Source: Limnospira fusiformis SAG 85.79 (GTDB taxonomy: Bacteria > Cyanobacteriota > Cyanobacteriia > Cyanobacteriales > Microcoleaceae). Taken from it: a DNA stretch of 64,000 bases. Position 1 is the stretch's first letter. The number at the start of each line of letters is the position of its first letter. Shown piece by piece: positions 35,340 to 43,847 of this stretch. The position numbers and the translations under genes are program-made. Location: the NCBI RefSeq assembly GCF_012516315.1, contig NZ_CP051185.1:827459-891458 (forward strand). Reading direction: 5' to 3'. A model generated the notes under the pieces. The model was not told the origin of the DNA, ran no database searches, and saw nothing but the letters and a program-made list of their open reading frames with translations.

Positions 35340-36116
35340 ATGCAAGATTTTTCCGGGTTAAATGTATCTGATAACAGTTCTCAGCTACCATTATCAGGCT
35401 TTGGGAACCTTTTACCCGGTTTGGATGCCGATCTAGTTTTTATTCAGAATCAATCGGGGGAGTATCTACTATTTTCTTGGCGACAATGCGATCGCCATCC
35501 CCTTCCTGTGGACAAAATCACGGGAACTAATATGGCAGATACATTTAAGCCTCTGGTACTCGGACCCTATCAAGAAAGAATCCACCGGATGATCACCAGC
35601 TTAATACCAGAGCGCTTCAGTTATCCATTTTGTTATGAAGAATACTATTTTCCCCTAGAACTGATTGTCAGTCCCATATTAAAATCTAACGGCACTGCTA
35701 CCCATGTTCTGGTGATGGGGCGACTACTGGAAAATTCTCAACTGAATCTTAACCCTAATCAAGAACTGATTGCCTACCGCGCCTTACCATCTAATTTTGA
35801 TATCCAGCAAAAAATGCTGGTTCAAATTGCCGGAACCCTTTGCCGCAGCGTTCCCCCCACTTCTCAAATTTATCAAACTATTATCAGCCAAATTACTCAA
35901 AAAATTCGCCGCACTCTGGATTTAAAAGAGATTTGGCAACAAACTGTTAACGGCTTGGGTCAGGTTCTTGGTGTCAGTCGCTGTATTATCTGTCCCTATC
36001 GCAGCACCTCTGATAAGTCTACCCAAGTGGTGGCTGAGTACCGCCAACAAGATGTCCCCATGATGTTGGGTTTAAATCTATCGAGTGAGTCGGAATTGGG
36101 TTGGCTCAAGCCTTAG
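35340..36116 (+). CDS. Histidine kinase, N-terminal sensor part (frame broken at 36.1 kb)
   Basis: 258 residues in this frame. The first 160 are a sensor region of no recognised family; from about residue 175 a GAF domain begins (LDLKEIWQQTVNGLGQVLGV), typical of cyanobacterial hybrid sensors that bind bilins or small ligands. The frame ends at TAG 36114-36116 inside the GAF domain; one extra base in TTGGGTTGGCTC would explain this. The matching rest of the protein continues in the next frame from 36101. Confidence 0.82.
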   Translation: MQDFSGLNVSDNSSQLPLSGFGNLLPGLDADLVFIQNQSGEYLLFSWRQCDRHPLPVDKITGTNMADTFKPLVLGPYQERIHRMITSLIPERFSYPFCYEEYYFPLELIVSPILKSNGTATHVLVMGRLLENSQLNLNPNQELIAYRALPSNFDIQQKMLVQIAGTLCRSVPPTSQIYQTIISQITQKIRRTLDLKEIWQQTVNGLGQVLGVSRCIICPYRSTSDKSTQVVAEYRQQDVPMMLGLNLSSESELGWLKP

Positions 36117-37108
36117 CCACTTTAGAACCGATTATCATTGAGCGCAGTTCCCCTGAAAATGACCCCTATCAACGCTATTCGTTGATGGTTGTTGCTACTG
36201 CTTATCAAGATCAGCCTAATTCTTTGATTTTCCTTCATCAATGCGATCGCACTCGCCAGTGGACGGCGGCGGAAATAGATTTTGTCCGGGAGTTGGCTAC
36301 TCATGTGGGAACCGCGATCGCCCATGCTACTCTTTATCAGGAGTTAGAAGAAGCTAGACTAGAAGCGATCGCTCTTTCTCGTCTCAAAAGTGAGTTCCTC
36401 GCCAATACTTCCCACGAACTCCGAACTCCCCTTAACGGTATGATCGGCTTCCTTCAGTTAGTCTTAGATGGTATGGCTGATGACCCAGAGGAAGAACGGG
36501 AATTTATCGAACAAGCACATCAAGCAGCTATTCATCTCCTGAATTTAATTAATGATGTTTTAGATATTGCCAAAATTGAAGCGGGTAAAATGGATATTGA
36601 ACTCGCCTTGGTCAAAGTTGATGAAGTTATCGGAGAAATCGAACATTTTATTCGACCTCAAGTTGAACAAAAAAATTTGAAATTTACTATTCAACCAGAA
36701 GCTGTCAATAGTCAAATTATTGTTTATGGCAACTATCAGCGCATCTTACAAGTGATTCTAAATTTCCTGGAAAATGCGATTAAATTTACTCACAAAGGCG
36801 GCATTAATATTAGCATAGGAATTATTCGGAAAAATGTGATGATTCAAAATCAAAAATTTCCGGGATTTGTGGAGTTTAGAGTTGTGGATACTGGTATTGG
36901 TGTTCCCATTGAAAAGCAAGATAGATTATTCCACGCTTTTTCTCAGGTTGATAGTGGTTACACTAAGCAATATGGGGGGACGGGACTCGGTTTAGTTATT
37001 TCTCAAAAGCTGGTTCAAGCTATGGGAGGTAAGGTTAAGTTTTACAGTTTGGGGGAAGGCTTAGGATCAACTGTGACTTTTACTATTCCTCTCTATCAAG
37101 AACCATGA
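36101..37108 (+). CDS. Histidine kinase, C-terminal GAF/HisKA/HATPase part
   Basis: Begins in the middle of the GAF domain (MAQALATLEPI) and holds the rest of it to about residue 90. Then a dimerisation domain with the phospho-acceptor histidine in SHELRTPLNGMIG and an ATPase domain with the N-box (ENAIKFTH), G1 (DTGIGVP) and G2 (GGTGLGLVIS) follow. Together with 35340-36116 it is one sensor kinase split by a frameshift; it could still act as a shorter kinase only if translation restarts here. No partner response regulator is adjacent. Confidence 0.85.
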   Translation: MAQALATLEPIIIERSSPENDPYQRYSLMVVATAYQDQPNSLIFLHQCDRTRQWTAAEIDFVRELATHVGTAIAHATLYQELEEARLEAIALSRLKSEFLANTSHELRTPLNGMIGFLQLVLDGMADDPEEEREFIEQAHQAAIHLLNLINDVLDIAKIEAGKMDIELALVKVDEVIGEIEHFIRPQVEQKNLKFTIQPEAVNSQIIVYGNYQRILQVILNFLENAIKFTHKGGINISIGIIRKNVMIQNQKFPGFVEFRVVDTGIGVPIEKQDRLFHAFSQVDSGYTKQYGGTGLGLVISQKLVQAMGGKVKFYSLGEGLGSTVTFTIPLYQEP

Positions 37109-37330
37109 TATTAATTACCAAAAGATAGGGGGTTGACAACCTCCGAAATATCATGGTACTATTTTGATATATGATTTTATAATGAAAATCTTGCCTTGTT
37201 AAATAAAATTGCGACTATTCCCATTATCTAAAATGATACCACAAGCCGACCGGAAAAGCAACCCCCACAGCTTCCCATCGGCAAATTTTTTTTGTTACAA
37301 AACTTAACAATAAATTTACAAATCTCATTG

Positions 37331-37810
37331 TTATTGTTGCAGTAAGCGTTGATAGTCCACTACTCGACAAATGCGCCATTCAGGTAGTATTGTGGCTCCT
37401 ATATGTTGGTAAAATGCGATCGCCGATTGATTCCAGTCGAGGACAGTCCACTCTAAGCGCCCATACCGACGTTCTAGGGCTACTTGAGCGACCTGTTGGA
37501 TCAAGGCTTTCCCAATGCCTAAACCTCGATATTCAGGCATAACAAATAGGTCTTCTAAATGAATGCCGGGTTGAGTCAAGAACGTGGAAAAGTTATGAAA
37601 AAACAGAGCAAAGCCTACGGTTTTTTGCTCCCATTCAGCGATAATGACCTCAGCCATTGGCCGATCGCCAAATAGATGCTGTTTCAAGGTTTCCAGATCT
37701 CCAGTGACTTGGTGGGAGAGTTTTTCATATTCAGCCAAAGCCTTAATTAAAGCCCAAATGACCGGAACATCATCAACAGTAGCAGGACGGATAATTAGTT
37801 GAGCAGGCAT
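37331..37810 (-). CDS. GNAT family N-acetyltransferase
   Basis: 159 residues with the GNAT acetyl-CoA loop in YRGLGIGKALI (about residues 95-105), the preceding strand EDLFVMPE, and the tail DWNQSAIAFYQHIGA. Sequence order resembles diamine (spermidine/spermine) N-acetyltransferases, but the substrate cannot be set from sequence. Single gene, not in an operon with acs, which starts 160 bp away on the other strand. Confidence 0.9.
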   Translation of the reverse strand: MPAQLIIRPATVDDVPVIWALIKALAEYEKLSHQVTGDLETLKQHLFGDRPMAEVIIAEWEQKTVGFALFFHNFSTFLTQPGIHLEDLFVMPEYRGLGIGKALIQQVAQVALERRYGRLEWTVLDWNQSAIAFYQHIGATILPEWRICRVVDYQRLLQQ

Positions 37811-37968
37811 AGTTACTTAGAAGTTGACAACTGATTTTAATCGGTTCGACATGGGGAGGAGTTAGCTAGTTAGCAGTCTGCTCAAAAAAAGTAAAGATTC
37901 TTAGAGTTTAATCTAGGCCTAAAATGGTTATAATGGCTTCACTTTGTAATTAAAGTTACCATAACACC

Positions 37969-39936
37969 ATGTCACAACCGACAATCGAATCAATTTTACA
38001 CGAGAAACGGTTATTTCATCCGTCCGAGGACTTCTCCAAACAGGCCCGGATTAAGAGCATGGAAGAGTACCGGGAACTCTACGAGAAAGCCAAAGCTAAC
38101 CCGGAAGCCTTTTGGGCAGAATTAGCCGAAAATGAGTTGCACTGGTTTAAAAAATGGGATCAGGTGCTGGACTGGCAGCCACCTTTTGCTAAGTGGTTTG
38201 TGGGGGGCAAAATTAATATTTCCTATAATTGCCTCGATCGCCATTTGACTACCTGGCGCAAAAATAAAGCCGCTTTAATTTGGGAAGGCGAACCGGGAGA
38301 CTCTCGCACCCTGACTTATTCCCAACTACATCGGGAAGTTTGCCAAATGGCTAACGTGATTAAACAGTTGGGAGTCAAAAAAGGCGATCGCGTTGGGATT
38401 TATATGCCCATGATACCAGAGGCGGCGATCGCTATGTTGGCTTGTGCCAGAATTGGCGCACCCCATACCGTCATTTTTGGCGGTTTTAGTGCCGAGGCTT
38501 TAAAAGACCGCCTCGAAGATGCCCAAGCTAAATTGGTGATTACTGCTGATGGTGGTTGGCGCAAAGATGCGATCGTACCCCTAAAAGAACAGGTAGATAA
38601 GGCTTTACAAGCTGGTGCGCCTAGTGTTGATAACGTTTTGGTCGTACAGCGCACTCAGCAAAAAATCCAGATGGAACCCGGACGGGACCACTGGTGGCAT
38701 GACTTGCAACAAAATGCTTCCGGGCAATGTCCCGCCGAAGAAATGGATAGTGAGGATATGCTGTTTATCCTTTACACTAGCGGGACTACTGGTAAACCCA
38801 AGGGAGTTGTACACACTACTGGTGGCTATAATCTTTACAGTCACATTACTAATCAGTGGGCTTTTGATTTACAGGATACTGATGTTTACTGGTGTACCGC
38901 TGATGTGGGTTGGATTACTGGCCATAGTTATATTGTCTATGGGCCTTTGTCCAATGGGGCCACAACTTTGATGTATGAAGGGGCTCCCCGTGCTTCTAAT
39001 CCCGGTTGTCTGTGGGATGTGGTAGAAAAGTATGGGGTCACTATTTTCTATACTGCTCCTACTGCTATTCGAGCTTTGATGAAAATGGGTGAAAGACACC
39101 CTAATGCTCGTGATTTGTCTTCCTTGCGGATTTTGGGAACCGTCGGAGAACCCATTAACCCAGAAGCCTGGATTTGGTATAACCGCGTCATTGGTCACGG
39201 AAAATGTCCCATTGTTGATACTTGGTGGCAAACCGAAACCGGGGGTTTTATGATTACTCCTCTTCCCGGTGCGACTCCTACTAAGCCGGGTTCCGCTACT
39301 TTGCCTTTCCCTGGAATTATTGCTGATGTGGTTGATACCGAAGGCGAACCTGTTACTAATAATTCTGGGGGGTATTTGGTGGTGCGTCACCCCTGGCCGG
39401 GTATGATGCGGACTGTTTATGGCGACCCCGATCGCTTCCGTCGTACTTATTGGGAGTATTTACGACCTAAAAATGGCGATTATGTCTACTTCGCTGGTGA
39501 TGGCGCTCATAAAGATGAGGATGGCTATTTCTGGGTGATGGGCCGCGTTGATGATGTGATTAATGTTTCCGGTCATCGCTTGGGGACTATGGAGGTTGAG
39601 TCCGCTTTGGTTTCTCATCCCGCTGTCGCTGAGGCGGCTGTGGTTGGCCGTCCTGATGAGGTTAAGGGTGAGGAAATTGTGGCTTTTGTTACTCTCGAAG
39701 GCGATCGCCAACCTGATGAAGCCTTGGAAAAAGAGTTGAAGCAGCACGTTGTTAATGAAATTGGCGCTTTGGCTCGTCCCGGAGAAATTCGCTTTTCTGA
39801 TGATTTGCCTAAGACTCGTTCCGGTAAAATTATGCGACGTTTATTGCGATCGCTTGCTTCCGGCCAGGAGATTTCTGGGGATACTTCCACTCTCCAAGAT
39901 CGCACCGTTCTCGAAAAGTTGCGCGGTGGCGCTTAG
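37969..39936 (+). CDS. acs: Acetyl-CoA synthetase
   Basis: 655 residues; activates acetate with ATP and CoA through an acetyl-adenylate. The adenylate-forming signature is [14 protein letters not shown] (about residue 267), with WWQTETGG and the [14 protein letters not shown] hinge; the catalytic lysine lies in [13 protein letters not shown] near the C-terminus, the site commonly acetylated by protein acetyltransferases. The nearby GNAT at 37331 is of another type. Length and motifs are complete. An imperfect direct repeat region follows the stop. Confidence 0.96.
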   Translation: MSQPTIESILHEKRLFHPSEDFSKQARIKSMEEYRELYEKAKANPEAFWAELAENELHWFKKWDQVLDWQPPFAKWFVGGKINISYNCLDRHLTTWRKNKAALIWEGEPGDSRTLTYSQLHREVCQMANVIKQLGVKKGDRVGIYMPMIPEAAIAMLACARIGAPHTVIFGGFSAEALKDRLEDAQAKLVITADGGWRKDAIVPLKEQVDKALQAGAPSVDNVLVVQRTQQKIQMEPGRDHWWHDLQQNASGQCPAEEMDSEDMLFILYTSGTTGKPKGVVHTTGGYNLYSHITNQWAFDLQDTDVYWCTADVGWITGHSYIVYGPLSNGATTLMYEGAPRASNPGCLWDVVEKYGVTIFYTAPTAIRALMKMGERHPNARDLSSLRILGTVGEPINPEAWIWYNRVIGHGKCPIVDTWWQTETGGFMITPLPGATPTKPGSATLPFPGIIADVVDTEGEPVTNNSGGYLVVRHPWPGMMRTVYGDPDRFRRTYWEYLRPKNGDYVYFAGDGAHKDEDGYFWVMGRVDDVINVSGHRLGTMEVESALVSHPAVAEAAVVGRPDEVKGEEIVAFVTLEGDRQPDEALEKELKQHVVNEIGALARPGEIRFSDDLPKTRSGKIMRRLLRSLASGQEISGDTSTLQDRTVLEKLRGGA

Positions 39937-40098
39937 TTGAGCAATTCCCTCCCTCCTTAATTGAACCCGGATTTTCTTAGCCACAACTTTGGTGCGTCAG
40001 TTTCCCCCATTTCCCCATCGGGAAATCATTAATTAATTGCTCTGACGCACCCTTTTTTGATTTTTTCGTCAATATCCAAATCCGCCCCGCCGCAGGGG

Positions 40099-40127
40099 TT
40101 GACAGGGAGCCGAAATTTTGCTACGAT
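40099..40127 (+). promoter_or_regulatory. Promoter-like TTGACA-17-TACGAT, first repeat unit
   Basis: -35 TTGACA at 40099-40104 and -10 TACGAT at 40122-40127 with the ideal 17-bp spacing. Downstream is an AT-rich stem-loop and no frame, so an untranslated transcript is possible. Confidence 0.5.
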
Positions 40128-40414
40128 ATTAGTATCAAGTTAGATAATGGAAATATAATCTAATTTTTAAAAAATGCACATATTTCCATTATAACATAAG
40201 TATACTGTCAAGCACCCCAAAAGTCAAGCCCCTACCCCCAAAAAGCGAAATTTTTAACATTTCTTAACATTAATTGAGGCGGGATTTTCTTAGCCACAAC
40301 TTTGGTGGGTCAGTTTCCCCATTTCCCCATCAGGAAATCATTAATTAATTGCTGACGCACCCGATCGCATTTTTGATTTTTTCGTCAATATCCAAATCCG
40401 CCCCGCCGCAGGGG

Positions 40415-40443
40415 TTGACAGGGAGCCGAAATTTTGCTACGAT
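40415..40443 (+). promoter_or_regulatory. Promoter-like TTGACA-17-TACGAT, second repeat unit
   Basis: Same -35 and -10 words and spacing as in the first unit (40415-40420 and 40438-40443). It may drive the TnpB gene at 40788 or a short RNA. Confidence 0.45.
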
Positions 40444-40787
40444 ATTAGTATCAAGTTAAATAATGGAAACATAATCTAATTTTTAAAAATTGCAAATATT
40501 CCCATTATGATACAAGTATACTGTCAAGCACCCCAAAAGTCAAGCCCCTACCCCCAAAAAGCGAAATTTTTAACATTTCTTAATATTTGATTTTTTCGTC
40601 AACATTTCAGGTCATCTGGGGAGAGCAAGAATTTAATCCAAGATTTGCTTTATATCTTAGGACAATAAGGTACAATACCCCCAAAGATTCGCAACTCAAT
40701 AATGAGTATACGGTCAAACCCCAGACCATGCCAAATTTCCCTGACGACATACTCATCAAGTTGGATTCTTCATGGTAAAATCCAATC

Positions 40788-41915
40788 ATGCCTTACAAAG
40801 CTTTCCGGACAAAACTAAAACTCAATGACCGTCAAGCCACCTTGATGGCCAAACACGCGGGGTATGCTCGATTTGTGTTCAATTGGGGATTACACTTATG
40901 GATGTCAGCTTATCAAGAGGGACTCAAGCCTAACGTCAACTCCATCAAAAAGGTTTTTACGAATTATGTGAAACCTCAATATCCTTGGATGTCCGAATTG
41001 TCTTCTAGAGTTTATCAATATGCCTTCATTAATCTAGGGGATGCCTTTAAGCGCTTCTTCAAAGGAATAAGCAGTTATCCTAAATTTAAGAAGAAAGGCC
41101 ACCATGATAGCTTTACCCTTGACAATTGTGGCAAACCATTCAAGTTGTCAGGAACTCGCCATAAGCTGCCTTTTGTGGGCTGGGTTTCTACATTTGAGGC
41201 TCTACCCGAAAGTTGGGTTAAGAAAGTCACCCTAACGCGCCAAGCAGGTGACTGGTATATTAGCTTTTTCGTAGAAATCACGCCAGAAATTACACCGAAA
41301 TATCGAGAGAGAATCGGGGTTGACCTAGGAATTAACAATTTGGCGACTTGCTCCGATGGGACCCAATTCTCTAATCCCAAGGCTTATAAAGCAGCCACCC
41401 AAAAACTAGCTCGATTACAACGTCATTTAAGTCGCAAAGTCAAAGGCTCGAAAAATTGGGCCAAATGTCTCTTAAAAGTTCAAAAGCTACATCAAAGAGT
41501 AGCAAACATTCGGCGGGACACGATTCATAAAATAACTACTTTCTTGGCTAAGAACCACAGCCAAGTAGTCATTGAAGATTTGAATGTGTCAGGTATGCTG
41601 AAAAATCATTGTTTGGCGGGTTCTATCGCTGATGCTTCATTTTATGAGTTCCGTCGTCAACTAGGTTACAAGGCAGAACGTTATGGTTCAAAGTTGATTA
41701 TTGCCGATAGATTTTATCCATCCAGTCAACTGTGTTCTAATTGCGGTTATCGTCAAAAAATGCCCCTAGTCCGTCGGACTTTTGAATGTCCAAACTGTGG
41801 CCTGAAGATTGATAGAGATTTGAACGCCAGTATAAATTTAGAAAAATCGCCTGGTTCAGACGATTACACTTGTGGACGGGGTGCTGCCGACAGTCCCGGA
41901 CGAAGCCAGAAATAA
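40788..41915 (+). CDS. tnpB: TnpB RNA-guided nuclease of IS200/IS605 type, intact
   Basis: 375 residues: N-terminal basic region (YKAFRTKLKLNDRQATLMAK), RuvC-I Asp in GVDLGINNL, RuvC-II Glu in VVIEDLNVSG, zinc ribbon with cysteines in LCSNCGY and ECPNCG, and RuvC-III Asp in IDRDLNASIN. No TnpA transposase is next to it, so it depends on another copy for movement. Its right end and guide RNA would lie at the 3' end of the gene and just beyond (41850-41945). The decayed fragment at 32875-32996 is a relative. Confidence 0.92.
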   Translation: MPYKAFRTKLKLNDRQATLMAKHAGYARFVFNWGLHLWMSAYQEGLKPNVNSIKKVFTNYVKPQYPWMSELSSRVYQYAFINLGDAFKRFFKGISSYPKFKKKGHHDSFTLDNCGKPFKLSGTRHKLPFVGWVSTFEALPESWVKKVTLTRQAGDWYISFFVEITPEITPKYRERIGVDLGINNLATCSDGTQFSNPKAYKAATQKLARLQRHLSRKVKGSKNWAKCLLKVQKLHQRVANIRRDTIHKITTFLAKNHSQVVIEDLNVSGMLKNHCLAGSIADASFYEFRRQLGYKAERYGSKLIIADRFYPSSQLCSNCGYRQKMPLVRRTFECPNCGLKIDRDLNASINLEKSPGSDDYTCGRGAADSPGRSQK

Positions 41916-41945
41916 ACATCAATATCCGGCTATGTCCGGTTTTGT

Positions 41946-43718
41946 TTAAGTTTTATAGAGCAGTTGAAAGGGGGGATAATTATATGCGCGGGAAATTTGG
42001 GTCAAACTTTGATACCAATTATTGATAGTTTGTTGAGCAGGATAGGGACTATAATTGCGGGACTGTCTGAGAAATTGAATCATCTGGTGTTTGTCTTGGG
42101 TGTGATAGCTTAAAGCAGCTAACCAAACCAGGACTTGATAGCGACAGAGGGTTTCTAGGGGACGCATCCAATTTCGTAGGGTAGGACGAGAAAAGTAATT
42201 TTGAATAAGTTGATTACAGTCAGAGGAAAGGATAGCGATCGCATATCGTTTCAAGTTATAATCAGCCTCGACTGTTATAGTCCTTCTTTGTAGACAAATT
42301 CCCGCAGCGCCATGGGATGCTAAATTTAGCAATAAATCTATAGTAGCAGCATGGGGAGATAGACTCGAGTCAAACCCTCCCCAGCGTTTAACCCAGGAAT
42401 TGCGGAATAAAATCGCACCAGTTTCCACCAATCGCCACAAGTCTGTTAACATCCAGATATGGACACCATGTAAACCGTCGCGACCCTGCAAAATTGGCGC
42501 GAGATTATTGTAAGGCTGAACTTCCGAAATTAGCTGATTTTCCTCCCAAATTTCCCAACCAGAGAATACCATTTCCAGTGAACCCGCACGATTATCAAAA
42601 GCATCTATCAGGTCTGATAAACTATGAGGTAGTAAAGTAGAACCCCCATCTAAAAACAGGATAAATTCTCCCCTAGCAATATCTAAGCCTCGGTTTCTAG
42701 CAGCCACAATTCCCTCGCCACATTGACCAACATATTGCAAAGATTTTCCATAACCTTCTAGGACTTCCGGGGTGTTGTCCGTCGAACCGTTATCAATCAC
42801 AATAATCTCGCAACCATCGATATTTTGATTAAGGATACTATCAAGAGTTTTGGGTAAACTGATACCCTGATTATCGCTACAAACAATAATACTAATTTGG
42901 GGAGAATTAGCCACCGTCGCGGGGATTAAATAATCAGTAGCATCAGCAGTATTACCCGCGAAATGTCCTTGTAAAAGAGCTTGATTTTGCTTTGCTTCCC
43001 GTCCGTGAAACGCTTCGATGCGGTTTCCCCGAAGATGTCCGTAGTCATGATTTTGGTGAACAATCGTAATAGTTTGACTCCCGTTAATTACCCGATATCC
43101 TTGTTTTAATCCTTCTCCCACCATCCAATTATCCCAACCCGGACGACCAATAGCAAAAGCCGGAAGTTGATTAAACAGAGGTTTAGGAAATACAAAGTAA
43201 TCTAACGCACCGATACCGCTAAATATTCCCGCTGTATGAATTTGATGATGTAGCTGTTGTTCCCAGTTAGGGTTATCAAAATTCACAGGTTCTTCAATAT
43301 CCAAATTCCAACGTCGTCCCACCATCAGAAACCTAGAGTAATTAGCAATCACCTGTTGAACATTCCCGAGAAAATCGCTAGTTAGGATAATATCCGAGTT
43401 AATATATGTTAAAATATCGTGGGAAGCGTGATGATGTACTTGGCTAAAAATATCATTTAGCAGAGGGGTTCCATATTCGTTAACTTGGACATTCGGAATA
43501 TGTCTCACCTTCAATTTACTAGCCACTTCTGCGGTTCCTGTCTCATCACCAAATAAGATAATTTCCGGTCTCGGAACCAGTTTAGTCCAACTGGTAATCG
43601 CATTATCTTGAATCATTCCCACACTTCCCACAAACGCTTTAGGAACCGCAAAAATAGTCACCTTAACAGTAGGTTGAATATTATCAAAAATCCAGACACG
43701 ACCTTTTTTAGTTCCCAT
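41946..43718 (-). CDS. Two-domain protein with a family 2 glycosyltransferase
   Basis: 590 residues. The first 240 residues look like a GT-A-fold domain (VTIFAVPKAFVG, then YINSDIILT) and residues about 270-400 are a GT2 domain: SIIVCSDNQG, EIIVIDNGSTDNTPE, GIVAARNRGLDIARGEFILFLDGG. It likely adds sugars to a cell-surface polysaccharide or glycan; donor and acceptor are unknown. The FkbM-type gene upstream on the same strand (43848-46163) suggests a small surface-glycan unit. ATG at 43718 is used. Confidence 0.82.
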   Translation of the reverse strand: MGTKKGRVWIFDNIQPTVKVTIFAVPKAFVGSVGMIQDNAITSWTKLVPRPEIILFGDETGTAEVASKLKVRHIPNVQVNEYGTPLLNDIFSQVHHHASHDILTYINSDIILTSDFLGNVQQVIANYSRFLMVGRRWNLDIEEPVNFDNPNWEQQLHHQIHTAGIFSGIGALDYFVFPKPLFNQLPAFAIGRPGWDNWMVGEGLKQGYRVINGSQTITIVHQNHDYGHLRGNRIEAFHGREAKQNQALLQGHFAGNTADATDYLIPATVANSPQISIIVCSDNQGISLPKTLDSILNQNIDGCEIIVIDNGSTDNTPEVLEGYGKSLQYVGQCGEGIVAARNRGLDIARGEFILFLDGGSTLLPHSLSDLIDAFDNRAGSLEMVFSGWEIWEENQLISEVQPYNNLAPILQGRDGLHGVHIWMLTDLWRLVETGAILFRNSWVKRWGGFDSSLSPHAATIDLLLNLASHGAAGICLQRRTITVEADYNLKRYAIAILSSDCNQLIQNYFSRPTLRNWMRPLETLCRYQVLVWLAALSYHTQDKHQMIQFLRQSRNYSPYPAQQTINNWYQSLTQISRAYNYPPFQLLYKT

Positions 43719-43847
43719 AGAAATTAACTGATACTACAAATCCTCTGTTCGTCTAATTTAGCGGTCAACACCTGGGAGAGTTGGGTGAGATAGTAGGTGG
43801 GTTAGGTAACACACATCCACCCCACCTTTTATATGGTAATTTAGATG

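Larger units (their letters stand above)
39957..40590 (+). repeat. Tandem duplication of about 0.31 kb with promoter-like words in each unit
   Basis: Two consecutive copies (39957-40265 and 40270-40590) share nearly the whole sequence, from TTTTCTTAGCCACAACTTTGG to AAAGCGAAATTTTTAACATT. In each copy TTGACA and TACGAT lie 17 bp apart, and AATGGAAATA pairs with TATTTCCATT in the first copy (mismatched in the second). No open frame is shared. An intact TnpB follows, so the block may be the left end of that element or an independent small repeat. Confidence 0.8.

Noticed and set aside
40587..40778. Open frame of 63 residues before the intact TnpB
   Set aside because: Starts in the tail of the tandem repeat, has no ribosome binding site and no protein-like pattern; more likely the transposon left end.
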